From NCBI GenBank assembly GCA_018417955.1, contig JACTVC010000017.1:124001-188000 (forward strand): a stretch of DNA of 64,000 bases, written 5' to 3'. The notes beneath the pieces are model-generated. The model was not told where the DNA came from, did no database searches, and saw only the letters and a list, made by a program, of their open reading frames with translations. This document shows positions 26,291 to 38,213 of the stretch, piece after piece. The number at the start of each line of letters is the position of its first letter. Position 1 is the stretch's first letter. The position numbers and the translations under genes are program-made. The DNA comes from Laccaria trichodermophora. Its lineage: Eukaryota; Basidiomycota; Agaricomycetes; Agaricales; Hydnangiaceae.

Positions 26291-28487
26291 TTAAAGCATT
26301 TGAAGAGCTGCTACAAAAGCAACGGAAACTCCTCCCGCAGCCAAAGACAGACTCCGTCCGAGGGCTCCGGATTTGACTGACGTCGAAGGTGATGAGCCCG
26401 CGGTTGAAGCGGTCCCAACTGGCGTGGCCGTGGCGGTACCGTTCACGCCCGCAAGGTAAACCAACACAGCCTCATAAGCCCCAATTGCGATGCTTCCGTC
26501 ACTGAGAGGCTTCTCAATCACGAGCGAGCCCGAGGCAGTACCGTGGGTCCAGCTCTGGCCACCCCATGTAACTGTGTCCGAGTCAGTGTTGTCGCGCGTT
26601 GGTGAGTGGAGGCGCTTCACGCCAGACGGTGATAGGGATGATAAGTTGACGCTGAGGCCGGTTTCAGGGCCAAGGTTAAGCAGGATAACACGAGCGGGAG
26701 CACCGCTGCGAGCAGAGGAGTCCCAAACGACGTAGGCAGCGAGTTGGGGATGGGCAGCAACGGGGAAATAGGCAATGTTTGAGGTCTTAGCCGAAGTGCC
26801 CATAGCTTCCGCAACGAGAAGAAGTCCGGGGTATGATGGGGTGGCTCTGGCAGGGCCGTTTCGAGCAGAATCGGAGGGGTAGACGAAGTTGTACCAGCTG
26901 AATCCCGGGGTATTGATCTGATCGGTGGATTGAGCAACAAGCGTGGCGCCTGTTTACGAAAGAGGGTAAAACTGAGGTGAACTACCATAAATAAATGTTC
27001 TCACCCTGGTGTGCAAACATTCTGGTGATGTTAAGCGTCGCCCCATATAGGAAGGTATCGGCGAGCCTATCGTATCAAAGGGTGTTAGCAGTATTTATAG
27101 GTCAAAAAGTTTCCTGCACACCAGAGTGTCTGTCCGAAAGTGTTGGAGACGTTTTGCATTCCCGAGCACCCGACAGAGTTGAATTCTCCGACAACGAAGG
27201 GTGCGCCCGCAGTTTTGGCAGCCGCGATCTGTGGGACATACTTGTTCATGAAGGCTGATATCCAATGTGATGTTAGTCATAATTTTAATTTTAGAAAATA
27301 GGCGTACTCGTAATGTTTTGATGATTAACGACGTTGTCAAATTTAGCGGCAGCGATCATGGCGGGTGTGCAGCTGCCAAAGTTATACATCTATTTGAAGA
27401 CGCACAAATCAACCGGTAGACCAATGATAATGATGCATAGCTTAGTACTTACATGTTCACAGTAGGACTTAACTGTGGACGCGTTGTTTACACCTAGTGC
27501 GATAGACTTGGCTACCGTGAAGTTGCCCGTGGGGTCGGTAGCTATCATCGGAATTGGAGCTTGGTCAAAAACTGTGATCGAGGGAACTGGGCTCACCGAA
27601 TCCGCCAGCCTGGAAGAAATTCTTGGGAAGGTTAAGACCTGCTGTCATGTTACGAGACCAATCCTGAGGAGACGTTACGTTGGGACTAATGAAGGCGAAG
27701 GTTGACTGACCACAAATGTTTGCGTATAGGTTGAAATGTTCCATTCGGAAGGGTCCTTATAACCTTGGAGCGTGAAAACATCGGGCTCATTTCCGACTTA
27801 AATTTGTTGGACTCAACGAATGTTCAAAGAGTCAAGAAAAATTCAGCGTACTCTCAATGGCATCCAGCTTGCTTCCAAGGGCTTGGACCGCAGCCGAAGC
27901 TTGATTGAACGCGATCTCGTACGAGTTGTTGAGTAGGTTGACGTCCATGATAATCTTCGAGGATGCTGGCAGCAGATTTAAGGATTCGAGGAAGGAAGGC
28001 CCCCATGTTGTGCGCCAGACCGCTCCGGCGGGAGACAAGGTACGAACCTCATTGCCAATGAGAGAAGAATCGTAGATAGAGGCATCCCTGTCGAGAGGGG
28101 TAAAATAAAGGAACACCAAAATTACGGTGGCTACTCACACAGTAGCTCCTCCTGGGCTAAGAAAAAAGGATTGAGGAAATAGGCGATGTCGAGGGTTTAA
28201 CAACGAACGTACCGAAGAGCAATGCCACCCGTCACCTTCTCGATATTCGAAATAAGCTGGAGAGTGAGCCCATTCGGGTTTGACTTGTTGCCCAAAAACT
28301 CGTCAAGAAATGCGGGCTCGATTGAAAACGAGATGAGGTAGGGATCAAGGGATCCAGAAGCGTTAGCTGGAAGCGTTGACGGAATCCCTAGGTTGATTGG
28401 AGATGGGGTGGAAGCTCGCTGCACGAGGGAAGGGCCAGCAGACGCTGCGACGGCGAGGACAGCGGAAATAGCGATCTGGCCAAACAT
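26291..28487 (-). CDS. glycoside hydrolase family 79, probable beta-glucuronidase, GPI type
   Basis: Exons: 28213-28487, 28139-28156, 27852-28087, 27711-27796, 27597-27663, 27453-27559, 27308-27389, 27122-27254, 27005-27066 and 26291-26949. Total 1725 nt, 574 residues. A signal peptide (MFGQIAISAVLAVAASA) leads into the (beta/alpha)8 barrel: IALRPGGATV, WRTTWGPSFLESLNL, IEIGNEPDVF (acid/base Glu) and APFVVGEFNSVGCSG (nucleophile Glu). A beta-sandwich of the GH79 C-terminal type follows. The last 45 residues are Ser/Thr-rich and end in a hydrophobic tail (LSLAAGGVSVAFVAALQML), as in GPI-anchored proteins. The family cleaves glucuronic acid from arabinogalactan and similar glycans. Two joins between 27560 and 27710 are unsure: one intron is only 37 nt and another still reads like coding sequence. 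Confidence 0.85.
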
Positions 28488-30376
28488 CTTGAAACTGACG
28501 AGGTGAGCTCAGTTGGAAAGAAAGGGAACGAAATACTGCTGTTTATATACGTTCGCCTGCGCCAGGCAAGTCGCATAATCTTTCATATATTTTGCAATGC
28601 AAGTCCACGCGCTTCCACGAAAGTTGCTGAGGAAGTAATTTTAGAATGAGACCCCCTAATGATATGATTTTCGACCGGGCCGATCGCTAAGATCTGACGA
28701 AGGGTACTCACGGACGCAACAACTTCAAGGATGGCCGCCACGTCATAGTTGCAATTGCGCGTTGGAATTCTCAACTTGAAGGAATTCTAAGAATGTTTCT
28801 CAAAATTGAAGAAATTCTGATCGCTCTATTTCTTTCTCGCCACAATTCGGGATAAAAAACAGTCTTGAGTTGCTACATTTGTCGCAATCTTGAAGGCGAC
28901 ATTCAAAGGTGGGTGGGTCAAGGTTGCGTAGAAGTTTGAGAAGCGTGAGAGTCTACGCTGGCGCGGACCGCCGGTGGGATCAAACAAGAAATTTTTTTAT
29001 AGCAACTTTCACCTTTCATTCAACAGTGCTTGATCCTCTTTCCTGTGTGAAGTCAGCGACGTCTATGATACATCGTGATTACGATTTTCAACTGTCGCGC
29101 TTACCTGGTCAAAATATGATATTCACTCGGTTGATGCATGCCTAGGCTACGGAGGGTACAAGGAGGGTATATTTAGGTAGATCATTCAGGTGAGGCTAAT
29201 ATTCTCTTTTGTTACATTTCTCCGAAGAGAATCACTGGTTTTTTCTCTCTGGAAGAACAGGGAAGAACGCGCAAACCGCGAGCTGAGATCGCGGATCTGG
29301 AAGAACCACGCGTCGCCTAGATCGTCGTCGTGTAACCCTATGTTCATGTCCAGAGGCGGCAAAATCGATTTAGCTGACGGAGGCTGATAGAGATAATTTC
29401 GGAACGTGGTTCAATTCAGAGATCCACTATAGGACAATCATCGACTTCGACCTCAAAACGTCCAACGGTTCGGTATAACTATTCTGGTATGTCTGGGACT
29501 CAGAAGTGTACTTACGCGCCTTTCTCACTTTGGCAAATGCTCATTAGAATGCCGCTACTACTGAAGCAATTGATTTCCCCCATCCGGTTCTTATTTTAAA
29601 TACAAGATTGCGGGGGCGGGGATAGGCGGGGATTTGGGGAGAACCTTGTGTCCCCATCAACAATTTCAAATCATTCAAAAAACAGACGAGCTCGGGAGGA
29701 ATGGTGTCCTTGTCCTCAAGGGCCGTCTTCTACTTGATCGATAGGGGTTGTTCACGCGTTCACGGACCGTAGACCGAGGAATGGGTGAGGGAATTCATTC
29801 GATCGCGCGTAAGCTGGGAGGGTCCCTTCCTCCTATCCTCTGTCAATGCGCTTACCCTCAACACACACACGCCCTCTCACCGTCCTCCCTTTCATTCCAG
29901 CTCTGTTGTTAATGCCCTTTTCACCTCACCCTCTTGCTCGGGCCCCCGCTCGCCTTCTGTTCTCACACACCAATTTTGTCCCAGCCTTCGCCTTTTACAT
30001 TTCCTCGAAGTAGCGAGCGAGCGCTTGTCCATCATCCGACGTCATCGATGACGTCCATCACGCCCCCATTTTTTCTTGCTTCGCCGTTCCATGCCTTCCT
30101 GAAGCCTCCTGAAGCTCGACGAATTTGAATATTGACGTGCATCTAATGGGACCCGGTGCCAGTGAACGTCTTAGGTGACCAGGTCTTGACTCTGATGGAG
30201 ATGTACTCGTCAAGGGAACCGTTAACATTCATCTCTTACTCAGCTAAGTTTGCTTCTCAAGTTAAGGTGAGGCAAACGTTCTTGACCGACTCTCACTAGC
30301 TCTTACTCTTACATTTCCCTAGTCCTGTGACTGCCCCTAGAACTCGATTGTGATCCCAACAATCCTCCCCTTCGTG
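28488..30376. other. intergenic
   Basis: No gene with consistent exons. The GH79 promoter lies near 28540 (TTATATA). From about 29800 to 30100 the plus strand is CT-rich and resembles DNA upstream of the other cysteine-rich genes (33.4 and 39.5 kb), so this is probably the start of a duplicated promoter cassette. Confidence 0.5.
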
Positions 30377-30383
30377 TATAAAA
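30377..30383 (+). promoter_or_regulatory. TATA box of cysteine-rich gene 1
   Basis: TATAAAA, 64 bp upstream of the ATG, inside a block (AATCCTCCCCTT then GTATAAAA) that is shared with the paralogues at 33.9 and 40.1 kb. Confidence 0.65.
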
Positions 30384-30446
30384 GGTGTCGCTACTTTTCT
30401 TCACCTCCTCCATCCTCACCGGCAAGCTAGTTGAGAAACGCTAACT

Positions 30447-30800
30447 ATGCACACATTCAAATTTACTCGCCCATTCGCTCTCATCCTCCCAATCGTCTGT
30501 CTCGCGATCGCGGGACCCACCTCTGATGTCCCCGACAGTGCCGTCGTCGACGACGCAATCGCGACATATTTGCCAGCATCCACCTTGACCACCGCCAAAA
30601 CAGGTGGTTCGACTTTAAAGCAGGACTCTTCGGATTGTCTCAAAGCAGGATCTTATTGTGATCCCAGTGGCTTTAATGGATGTTGTTCGGGAGTTTGTTC
30701 CATAAGTTTTCCTGCACAAGTACGTGCCCCACTATTAGCTACAGTCGCAAAGGATGTCGATGACTGACCATATCACTTTGTCAAGGGTGAATGTCGTTAG
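30447..30800 (+). CDS. small secreted six-cysteine (knottin-like) protein 1
   Basis: Two exons, 30447-30719 and 30786-30800, encode 95 residues. Residues 1-22 are a signal peptide (MHTFKFTRPFALILPIVCLAIA). A linker of about 45 residues follows, rich in Thr, Ser, Asp and Ala, with the family mark TGGST. The mature end carries all six cysteines in the order C-x6-C-x7-CC-x3-C-x10-C, the spacing of inhibitor-cystine-knot miniproteins. The sixth Cys is supplied by a 15-nt last exon (GECR then stop). If the intron were read through, the sixth Cys would be lost. The product is probably an extracellular, disulphide-bonded effector or defence-type peptide. No function can be assigned; the knot is inferred from cysteine spacing only. 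Confidence 0.8.
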
Positions 30801-31101
30801 GTCATGGCCTCTCAACCGCTCTGAGTATCTTAAGCGATTGAAATTGCCCGAAGCTCTGGGCTCACCGTCCTAGTTGTATATACACTTCAATTTTTTTGTC
30901 TTTTTCCATTCAATGAGTTGTGTAGACCCGCCTCTACGTCTTGATGCCATTTAGTTATTCTCCAGGCTGTCAAAAGGCGCCTCATGATAATACAATCACA
31001 CAGTAGATCCCATAGCTATCCACATACAAGGTACCTTCAAGCATTCCACCCTCAGAGCTCCAAAGAAAACGTCCAAACAAAGCATCCAAAACTAATGATG
31101 C

Positions 31102-31796
31102 TCAAGGTCCGCACCCCCACACTTCCAGCCCCACACACTCGAAATCCACGGATCCCGCCGCTTTCCTCGGGCCTAGAGAGCAAAGCGGGGGGTTTCCAAA
31201 GGTGGGACATGCAGCGAACGAGCCGTCGGTGAAGTTTTCGTCTAGGTATAATCCGTAGTGGCCGTCTCTGGTAAACGCGGTTGATCAGCGAGTGAGAAAA
31301 TAAATGATGGATGGAGTCAGAGGGAATCAAGAAGAATAAGTTGAGAAAGGACAAACTCACCCCCCTTCGAAAGATATAAACTCCGGCTCACAAAGTGCCA
31401 CATAGTCGTTCTTCCCCGTCCATTTAAAGATATCCAACTTTTCTCCGTCAAACTTCCACAAGAACCTACAAAACCGAAAAAAAGGCGTCAGGACCCAATT
31501 CCACTTACAAAACAAAAGAATGAAAAAACGTACGACTCCCCACTCCCATAATACCCCCTCCCCCTCCCATTCCTAACCCCTTCCTCACCCAACCAAACAC
31601 CAAACGTCATGCTACCCTCATCACGCACAACCACCAACTCACCCGCACTCCTCCCCCCCTATCCTTATTATTGTCACGGGTGTTTCGTTCGCATTTCGCG
31701 TAGAGCGTGTTGAGCGATATACCGTGTTGGTCTAGAGACTGAGGAGCGTCCAGGTACGTGGGAGGCGGGCGAGGGTTGGGAGGTGTGTTCGGATCT
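31102..31796 (-). pseudogene. truncated inverted copy of the TLDc gene
   Basis: Reads as exons 2-4 of the TLDc gene at 35.6-37.6 kb, in opposite orientation, from the intron-1 acceptor to the shared stop codon. It includes LDQHGISLNTLYA, FLWKFDGEKLDIFKWTG and CPTFGNPPLCSLG. The long first exon is absent. A base is missing near 31665 (GGATAGGGGGG against GGATAAGGGCGGG in the parent), which shifts the frame. Intron positions are retained, so the copy arose from DNA and not from mRNA. Confidence 0.85.
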
Positions 31797-32079
31797 GGGG
31801 GAGGAACAAGGGAGCATCAGGTCGAAGAAGGGAACGAAGAGGAGCAAAGGAGAGAGTAACAAGAAAAAGAACACACCATCTCAGCCACACACCCACTCAC
31901 ACCTCCCACGAACCCTCCCTCCTCACAACAAGCTTAACAGCGCCTAATCGTTCATCGACAATCACACTCGCCAATTCCTTCATCTTCCGTCCAACCGTCA
32001 TCCGCTCAGCATCAACGCCCAGCCCTCTTGATTCGGCAACAGTCTCACCATCCCATCCGAATTCGCTTCCCTCGGCGTC

Positions 32080-32830
32080 CCCATCCAGTGCTTCACAAGT
32101 GGTACATGTGTCTTCTTGGTTACTCTGAAGCAGGCGAGGACCACGCGGTGTTGGAGGGTTTGATATCCGGACTGAAAGAGTTCAGACGCGATAGACACGG
32201 TCACCGCCTGTAGTACCTAGGACGTAGTTGTTGGTGTGTTATAATATTGAAGGGGGGAAGCGTTTAAAGCGTTCGAATATAAGCTTCTGAATAATGCGAG
32301 TGAAGCACCGTGCACCAGGGGGAGTCACAGATGGGCAATAACCGCACTAACTTACATCAATCAACTGTCAAATAGAAAAGAAAGAAACGCTTACCAGCTA
32401 CCGCTCGCGGCTCCACGGTCCACCCCCATCTCGTTGCTCACCGACATAGCGGTGGGTCCTATGGTGATGGCGTGAGATGATGATACTGATAGTCGGGGTC
32501 CTTAACAAGTTTGGCATATGTGGTTTTTGCCGTGCTTAGTTTCCGAGGTCTCTGAGCGGTTTTGATAGGGTCCGTACGGAGGCTCATGAAGTTTGGTAAA
32601 CTTAGAAAATTCAAAAACTTCGTATGGTCGTGGTTGACGAACACGGAAAGTGCCGGTTTCTACGTTGACAACTGCTGCGACGGCACCATTCAACTAAGTA
32701 GCGACATATAAGAGGCTGTAATGAAGGAGGATGTACATATGTAAGTGTGTGTGATAGAATTTCCTCTTCAATACTCACGATCTTCGACGCCAGACATCAT
32801 GCATCACTGTGGCTGAGATTTGGCGATAAC
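32080..32830. repeat. segmental duplication, copy 2
   Basis: Diverged second copy of 24290-25700, with the same order of blocks and many small deletions. It contains the Old Yellow Enzyme relic at its left edge. Confidence 0.7.
32085..32204 (-). pseudogene. Old Yellow Enzyme relic (N-terminal piece)
   Basis: Starts like the gene at 24.6 kb (M-T-x-S-I-x-S-x-LFQ) and continues with TLQHRVVL, RVTKKTHVP and LVKHW, then diverges. A few codons are missing after RVVL. The flanking promoter sequence also matches, so it marks the 5' end of a duplicated segment whose enzyme gene has been lost. Confidence 0.75.
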
Positions 32831-32924
32831 AAGGATTAAAGTGACGCCGCTCATTGACGAACATTTCGATGGAGTCCATCTCACGAATAGGGCGCCATGG
32901 AAACCAACTGCCATTCCTTGGTCG

Positions 32925-33500
32925 TTCACCGCGCCTTCACGAAGTCGACACGTTCGTCTTTTTCTTTCCATGTCCTGTGTTCCGAACGTTGTTAATCTCT
33001 CCCCATAGGCATATATCCGTGAACACCTTCCACACCTCGCAGTCCAACCCCCCTTGTCCAACGTGCTCCCAGTCTCATCCAACATGTACGCGAGCACCTC
33101 CCTTTGATGTCGCGCCAATCTGTCGTCGGAGAGCAATGTGTTTTCGCATACGCAAATCAATGTGCACAGCCAAAGCCTAATCGCACACCCGTTTTGAAAT
33201 TCCACACCGTCATAACACAGCTACTGACACGGCCCACTTCGATCCCGCCAAAACCTCAGTACTCACCGGACGCCAATCCTATCCCTCCTCCCAAACGCGC
33301 CCGGGCACAAATCCTCGCCCTCCCGTCTCCTCCCAGATTATATTCACCAATTTCCACAAATCGTCATTGTCGTCTCAAGACAGATGTCTTTGATTTGACG
33401 CTTCCGCGATTTTTTCTGCGAACCTTCAATAGACACTCCTCCTCCCCTTTCTCCCCCATTATTACAACTCTCTTGCTATCTTGACCCGACCTTCCCCTAC
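32925..33500. repeat. duplicated intergenic block upstream of cysteine-rich gene 2
   Basis: Matches 38440-39200 in blocks, for example GCACACCYGTTT, GACGCCAATCC, CAACACCTTCCAC and CGTGCTCCCAGTC. No ORF within it is shared between copies, so I treat it as repeat DNA and not as a gene. Confidence 0.6.
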
Positions 33501-33964
33501 CTTTGATCAGCCAGTACCAGAGCGAGCCCTTTTACATTCTCTGACGTTATCGTTCTTCCTCCCATTCTCCCTTGCTTCGCGGCTCCATTCCCGCCATCCA
33601 TAAGAAATGAAGCTTGATCAATTTGGATATCAACGTACGTCCCATTGGAACTCGGCTCTGCAGCAAAGGTCTTATGAGGATGTGCTTAGCAACAGATTCG
33701 TTCATCCTTTACCCAGATTAGGCTGCTTCTCGTAGGTTCTCTATTAACCCAGGGTTTCGAGAAGTAGTTTTACTGAATATCAATAGAAAAGAAGGCCAAA
33801 GGAAGATGTATCTCGAGGTTATAGGCGTTACAGCCTGTTCCAGCATGGAAAGGCGTGATGTGCGAAATGAGGCAAACCGCCACTCGTACGTTTCCCCAGT
33901 CCTGTGACCGCCCCTTTATTTGAAGAAGGATTTGATCGTGATTTCAAGAATCCTCCCCTTGGCG

Positions 33965-33971
33965 TATAAAA
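33965..33971 (+). promoter_or_regulatory. TATA box of cysteine-rich gene 2
   Basis: TATAAAA, 50 bp before the ATG, in the shared context AGAATCCTCCCCTTGGCG. Confidence 0.65.
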
Positions 33972-34020
33972 ACCTGCCGCTACATTTCGTCTCCTCCATC
34001 CTTGAGCTAGTCAAGCAGAT

Positions 34021-34382
34021 ATGCACACATTCAAGTTTACTCGCCCATTCGCTCTCATCCTCGCAATCGTCTGCCTCGCGATTGCGGTACCCACCTCCAA
34101 TGTCCCTGATAGCGCCGCTATCAAGGACACAATTGCGACCCATTTGCCAGCAGCCACCTCGACCACCGACGAAACAGGTGGTTCGACGCTCAAGCAAGAC
34201 TCTTCGAAGTGCCTTCCAAGAGGTTCCTATTGCGAATTTGATTTCCCTGAAGCATGTTGTTCAGGAGATTGTAGTTTCACTTTCCCCGATCAAGTAAGTG
34301 CCCCACTATTAATCACTGAAAAGGGCAAATTTTGATGATTGACCGTATCACCCTTCACTTTAACAAGGGTGTTTGTTATTAG
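34021..34382 (+). CDS. small secreted six-cysteine (knottin-like) protein 2
   Basis: Exons 34021-34293 and 34368-34382 encode 95 residues, the same length as paralogue 1. The signal peptide (MHTFKFTRPFALILAIVCLA) and the TGGSTLKQDSS linker are almost identical to it. The cysteine-rich end is far less conserved, apart from the cysteines themselves: C-x6-C-x7-CC-x3-C-x10-C with the last Cys in the 15-nt exon (GVCY then stop). Conserved leader plus divergent mature part is the usual pattern of fast-evolving secreted peptides. The gene lies in tandem with paralogues 1 and 3. Confidence 0.8.
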
Positions 34383-34723
34383 GTTGCCTTCTAAGCCGCC
34401 ATGAGCAGCTTTGAATTTCTGAGGCTGATTGAGATTGTGGGCTTGCGTCCTGGTTGTAGTTACCCTTCAATTTTGTCTTTTAATTATCGAATGAGTCCCC
34501 TCTACAAAGGAAATTTGAAGTCAGGCTATTGAGTTTTACGCGGCCTGACCCGAGGTAGGGGGAGTTCAGCAGAGCTCTAAAAATTTACTGCATGTGTCTC
34601 GAAAAATCATCTAACGCATCCTGTAGGACATTTAGTTGGAGAGAAATATGGGGGGAATTGAATAGTAGAGCTCTCAGCCTATAGCTTTGACACATATCAT
34701 CTTACTTTATGCTGAATGATATT
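34383..34723. other. 3' flank of cysteine-rich gene 2
   Basis: No gene seen. AT-rich spacer up to the tRNA. Confidence 0.5.
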
Positions 34724-34815
34724 GGGCACATGGTGTAGTTGGTTATCACGCTCGCTTAGCATTTGGGTATCTAATCCAATGCGAGAGGTGCTGGGTTCAA
34801 TTCCCAGTGTGTCCA
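34724..34815 (+). tRNA. tRNA-Ala: tRNA-Ala (AGC) with intron
   Basis: Acceptor stem GGGCACA pairs with TGTGTCC, followed by discriminator A. The A box is TGGTGTAGTTGG and the B box GGTTCAATTCC. Anticodon stem CTCGC/GCGAG encloses the loop TTAGCA with anticodon AGC. An intron of about 18 nt sits one base 3' of the anticodon, the standard place in eukaryotes. Confidence 0.88.
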
Positions 34816-35554
34816 TTATATATATACAAACAAATACAACTTTTGTTCGCTTGAACCGTTGTGAGAGGGAGTCGTTAGGCCTAGAGTTTGTCCGACAGTT
34901 CTCCCTGTTACCATGGTAGAAGATGCGATATTTTCCATGTTGATTTCAAGAATTGAGTTTACTGCTCAGGAGCTCAGGAGCTCAGGAGCCTCCACACTCT
35001 CTGGGAAGAAACACACGCGGACGGAAACACGGACATTCCTCAACGAGCCTGGGTCACCCGACGTAGACAACCGCTGTAAATGGGTTACTACTTGGCGAGG
35101 GGTTTATACCTCTTCTTTTTATTATCGATTAGCTCAAGAGCCTTCGCGCGCACGCTTTGTCGGTCCAAGCGTAAACCCAAATACATATTGTCACGCATGC
35201 ACTCCGCGCACTCTGTCAACCCGAACGACTCAACAACCGCTCTTTGATATGGCGCCCTATTGCACACTCGCCTTTCTACCCATCTTTATACACTGTTTCC
35301 TTTAGGTGTAGACTATGAATGTCCGTGGGAATCTCTGCGGATATGTCCGGTTAGTTACAGCGATGTCTGCTATACAACATGCCACCACCCTCATAACTGA
35401 CTCAAACCTGTTTTTTTCTTAGGTTCCTTTGACTCTTGTTTTTTTTGTCTTTTCTCATCGCAAGTAAGCCGCGTTTCTTCTCTAGAATCTAACTAAATCA
35501 CCAACTTGTTACCAGTTCACCACGTCTGTACCATAGTAACGACGCCCACACACC
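34816..35554. other. intergenic, TLDc promoter side
   Basis: A frame at 34913-35305 is open but shows no family features; I see no gene. Pyrimidine-rich DNA at 35400-35470 precedes the TLDc gene. Confidence 0.45.
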
Positions 35555-37641
35555 ATGACCACGACCACTCAAGAAACCGAGCAAAACATGGACAAATTCT
35601 CGACCCTCTTCTCTCCAAGTACACCGCGCGCTTCGCCGATTCTAGGTACAACAACCCTTCCAATTTATTCCCAACCCTCGTCCTCCTCCGTCCCATCATT
35701 TTACCACAGACACCACGCGAAGCAACCAAGCTCGGATTCCGATTTCGGCGCTTTCGTATCCGTACAACCATCCGAAGACCCTCTTCTCGTGGATTTCGAG
35801 TTTAACGATAACCACCCGGTGTTGAAGCCCACCACGTTCTTTGACACGTTCGCACGGGATGCGAAGAGGAAGGTGGAGGAGAAGAGGAGGAGTGTGTTGG
35901 ATGAGTTGTTGATGCACGAGGATGATCCTATGTATTGGTTGAAGGATGAGCGCGTTGAGGAGGAACGGCAGGAACCCACGGACGAACAACCGGATGGATT
36001 ACCAGAACAACAACCTCTCTCGCCCCTCCTTCAAGATCTCGACCTCGACTTTTTCAAAAAATCCACCTCACGGCCTAGCCTCCATCCCTCTTCGTCACCT
36101 ACGCGATCGCCAACCGCACCGGTTCTCGCGCCGCCCACATTAGCGCCATTCATCGCTTCAAAACCCATCATCATCAATAACCTCGATTATCCTCTATCTT
36201 CGTCGCCACCCTCGGAAGACCCAGGATACTCAGAAAGACCACATACGACATCCCCAGCCCCTGGCAGGTCAGCGTCGTATTCGAGCCGTTGGATGTCATC
36301 AATATTAAGGTCCCACCCTGCGTCGAGCGGTGGTACCCCACTTCCCGGCGCACGATCTTCATTGGAGGGCGTGTTCTCTGCGTCTCATCCCCCTTCGCAC
36401 TCACACCTTTCATCTCACTTCCATCCTCAACAATCTCACTCCGAACCAACGCACCCAATAGCACCCATGCCCATTCAGATAACACATACGACGCCATTCG
36501 CACCTTCGACGAATCCATTTGCAACGCACGTATTTAGACCTATAAGCGGGGCACCGGGATTTACGGGTGAAGATAGGTACGAGAGGTGGGATAAGGGGTA
36601 TTCGAGGGATTTAGAGCGGGAGTTGGTTGGGCGGGGACGACGTGATCAACATGGGGACGGCGAACGCGAACACTTGGAATTCGGATGGGATGGTGAGAGT
36701 GCCCCCGGGTCGAGAGCGTCGAGCGTTGATGCTGAGAGGGTGACGGTTGGACGAAAGAAGAAGAAGGAATTGGCGAGCGTGATTGATGAGCGATTGGGTG
36801 GTGTCAAGCTTGTTGGGAGGAGGGAGGGTACGCAGGAGGTGTTGAGTGCGGGTGTAGCTGAGATGGTGCGCCTCCTCTATCCCTCTTTTATATCGACCTA
36901 ACGCCTCCCCACAGATCCGAACACACCTCCCAGCCCTCGCCCGCCTCCGACGTACCTGGACGCTCCTATACTCTCTAGACCAACACGGTATATCGCTCAA
37001 CACGCTCTACGCAAACTGCGAACGAAACAGCCGTGACAATAATAAGGATAAGGGCGGGAGGAGTGCGGGTGAGTTGGTGGTTGTGCGTGATGAGGGTGGG
37101 ATGACGTTTGGCGTTTGGTTGGGTGAGGAAGGGGTTAGGAATGGGAGGGGGAGTGGGTATTATGGGAGTGGGGAGTCGTACGTTTTTTTCATTCTTTTGT
37201 TTTTGTAAGTGGATTTGGGTGCTGATGTTTTTTTTTTTTCTGGGGCGTGTGTAGGTTCCTGTGGAAATTTGACGGAGAAAAGTTGGATGTCTTCAAATGG
37301 ACGGGGAGGAACGACTATGTGGCGCTTTGTGAACCAGAGTTTATATCTTTCGGAGGGGGGTGAGTTTTTTCTCTCGCTCTTCTTCTTTTCGATTTCTTTG
37401 GTCTCAATTTATATCATCATTTCTTTTTCCTTCTTCCTTGCATTTTCTCATTCGCTAATCAACCATATTTACCAGAGACGGCCACTACGGATTATACCTA
37501 GACGAAGATCTCACCGACGGTTCGTCCGCTGCATGTCCCACCTTTGGGAACCCCCCGCTTTGCTCTCTAGGCCCGAGGAAGGCGGCGGGATCCGTGGATT
37601 TCGAGTGTGTGGGGCTGGAAGTGTGGGGATGCGGGCCTTGA
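35555..37641 (+). CDS. TLDc-domain protein (OXR1-like)
   Basis: Exons 35555-36865, 36915-37177, 37255-37359 and 37476-37641 make 1845 nt, 614 residues, all in phase. The ATG stands in a good context (CACCATGACC). The first 430 residues are low-complexity, rich in Ser, Pro and His, and probably disordered. They contain a charged helix at about residue 105-140 (RKVEEKRRSVLDELLMHEDD). The TLDc domain covers about 435-614: LYSLDQHGISLNTLY, MTFGVWLGE, FLWKFDGEKLDVFKW, NDYVALCEPEFISFGGG, GHYGLYLDEDLTDG and FECVGLEVWG, which ends the protein. TLDc proteins such as yeast Oxr1 act in oxidative-stress resistance and bind the V-ATPase. A role here is inferred from the family only. Its 3' two-fifths are duplicated in reverse at 31.1-31.8 kb. 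Confidence 0.9.
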
Positions 37642-38117
37642 CCGTTATGGTGAATGGTTTTTGGGTGCTTTGCTTGGACGTTTTTTTCGGAGCTCTAAGT
37701 GGTGGAATGCAGGAAGGCCTGCTATAGGATTGGGCTGCGTGGTGGATCAACTTGCTGTATGCTTGAGGCGTCTTTGACAACTTGAAGAATAAATAAACGG
37801 CATCAAGACTTATTTCTTTCGCAGAGGGGGTCTGCACAACTTATTGGATATGTAAAGACAAAATTGAAGTGCAAATGCAAAGAGCCGAGCTCTGCGTGGC
37901 GTAGTGTCGAGCGCTTCGCCTGGAGGTTTGGCCGCAAAGAGGGGGATGAGAGATGAAGGCAAGAGATGCAAGGGATGGAGGCAAGCTAATAGAAGAAAAT
38001 CATTTCTCATGGAAAAGAGAATCCGCTGTCAGGCGCAATTTATCGAATTTGAACATTCAGTCCCTTGGAAAATTGAAGGATAAATCAAATGCAACAGAAC
38101 GATGACATTCCTCAAAG
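37642..38117. other. 3' flank of TLDc gene
   Basis: No gene seen. Confidence 0.5.
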
Positions 38118-38213
38118 TGGACACACTGGGAATTGAACCCAGCACCTCTCGCATATATCTGTAACGGTCTCCATGTGCTAAGCGAGCGTGATAACCAACT
38201 ACACCATGTGCCC
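38118..38213 (-). tRNA. tRNA-Ala: tRNA-Ala (AGC) with intron, second copy
   Basis: The mature parts match the tRNA at 34.7 kb: GGGCACATGGTGTAGTTGG, loop TTAGCA and B box GGTTCAATTCC. The intron is about 22 nt and unrelated in sequence. The gene is in inverted orientation relative to the first copy, with the TLDc gene between them. Confidence 0.88.
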
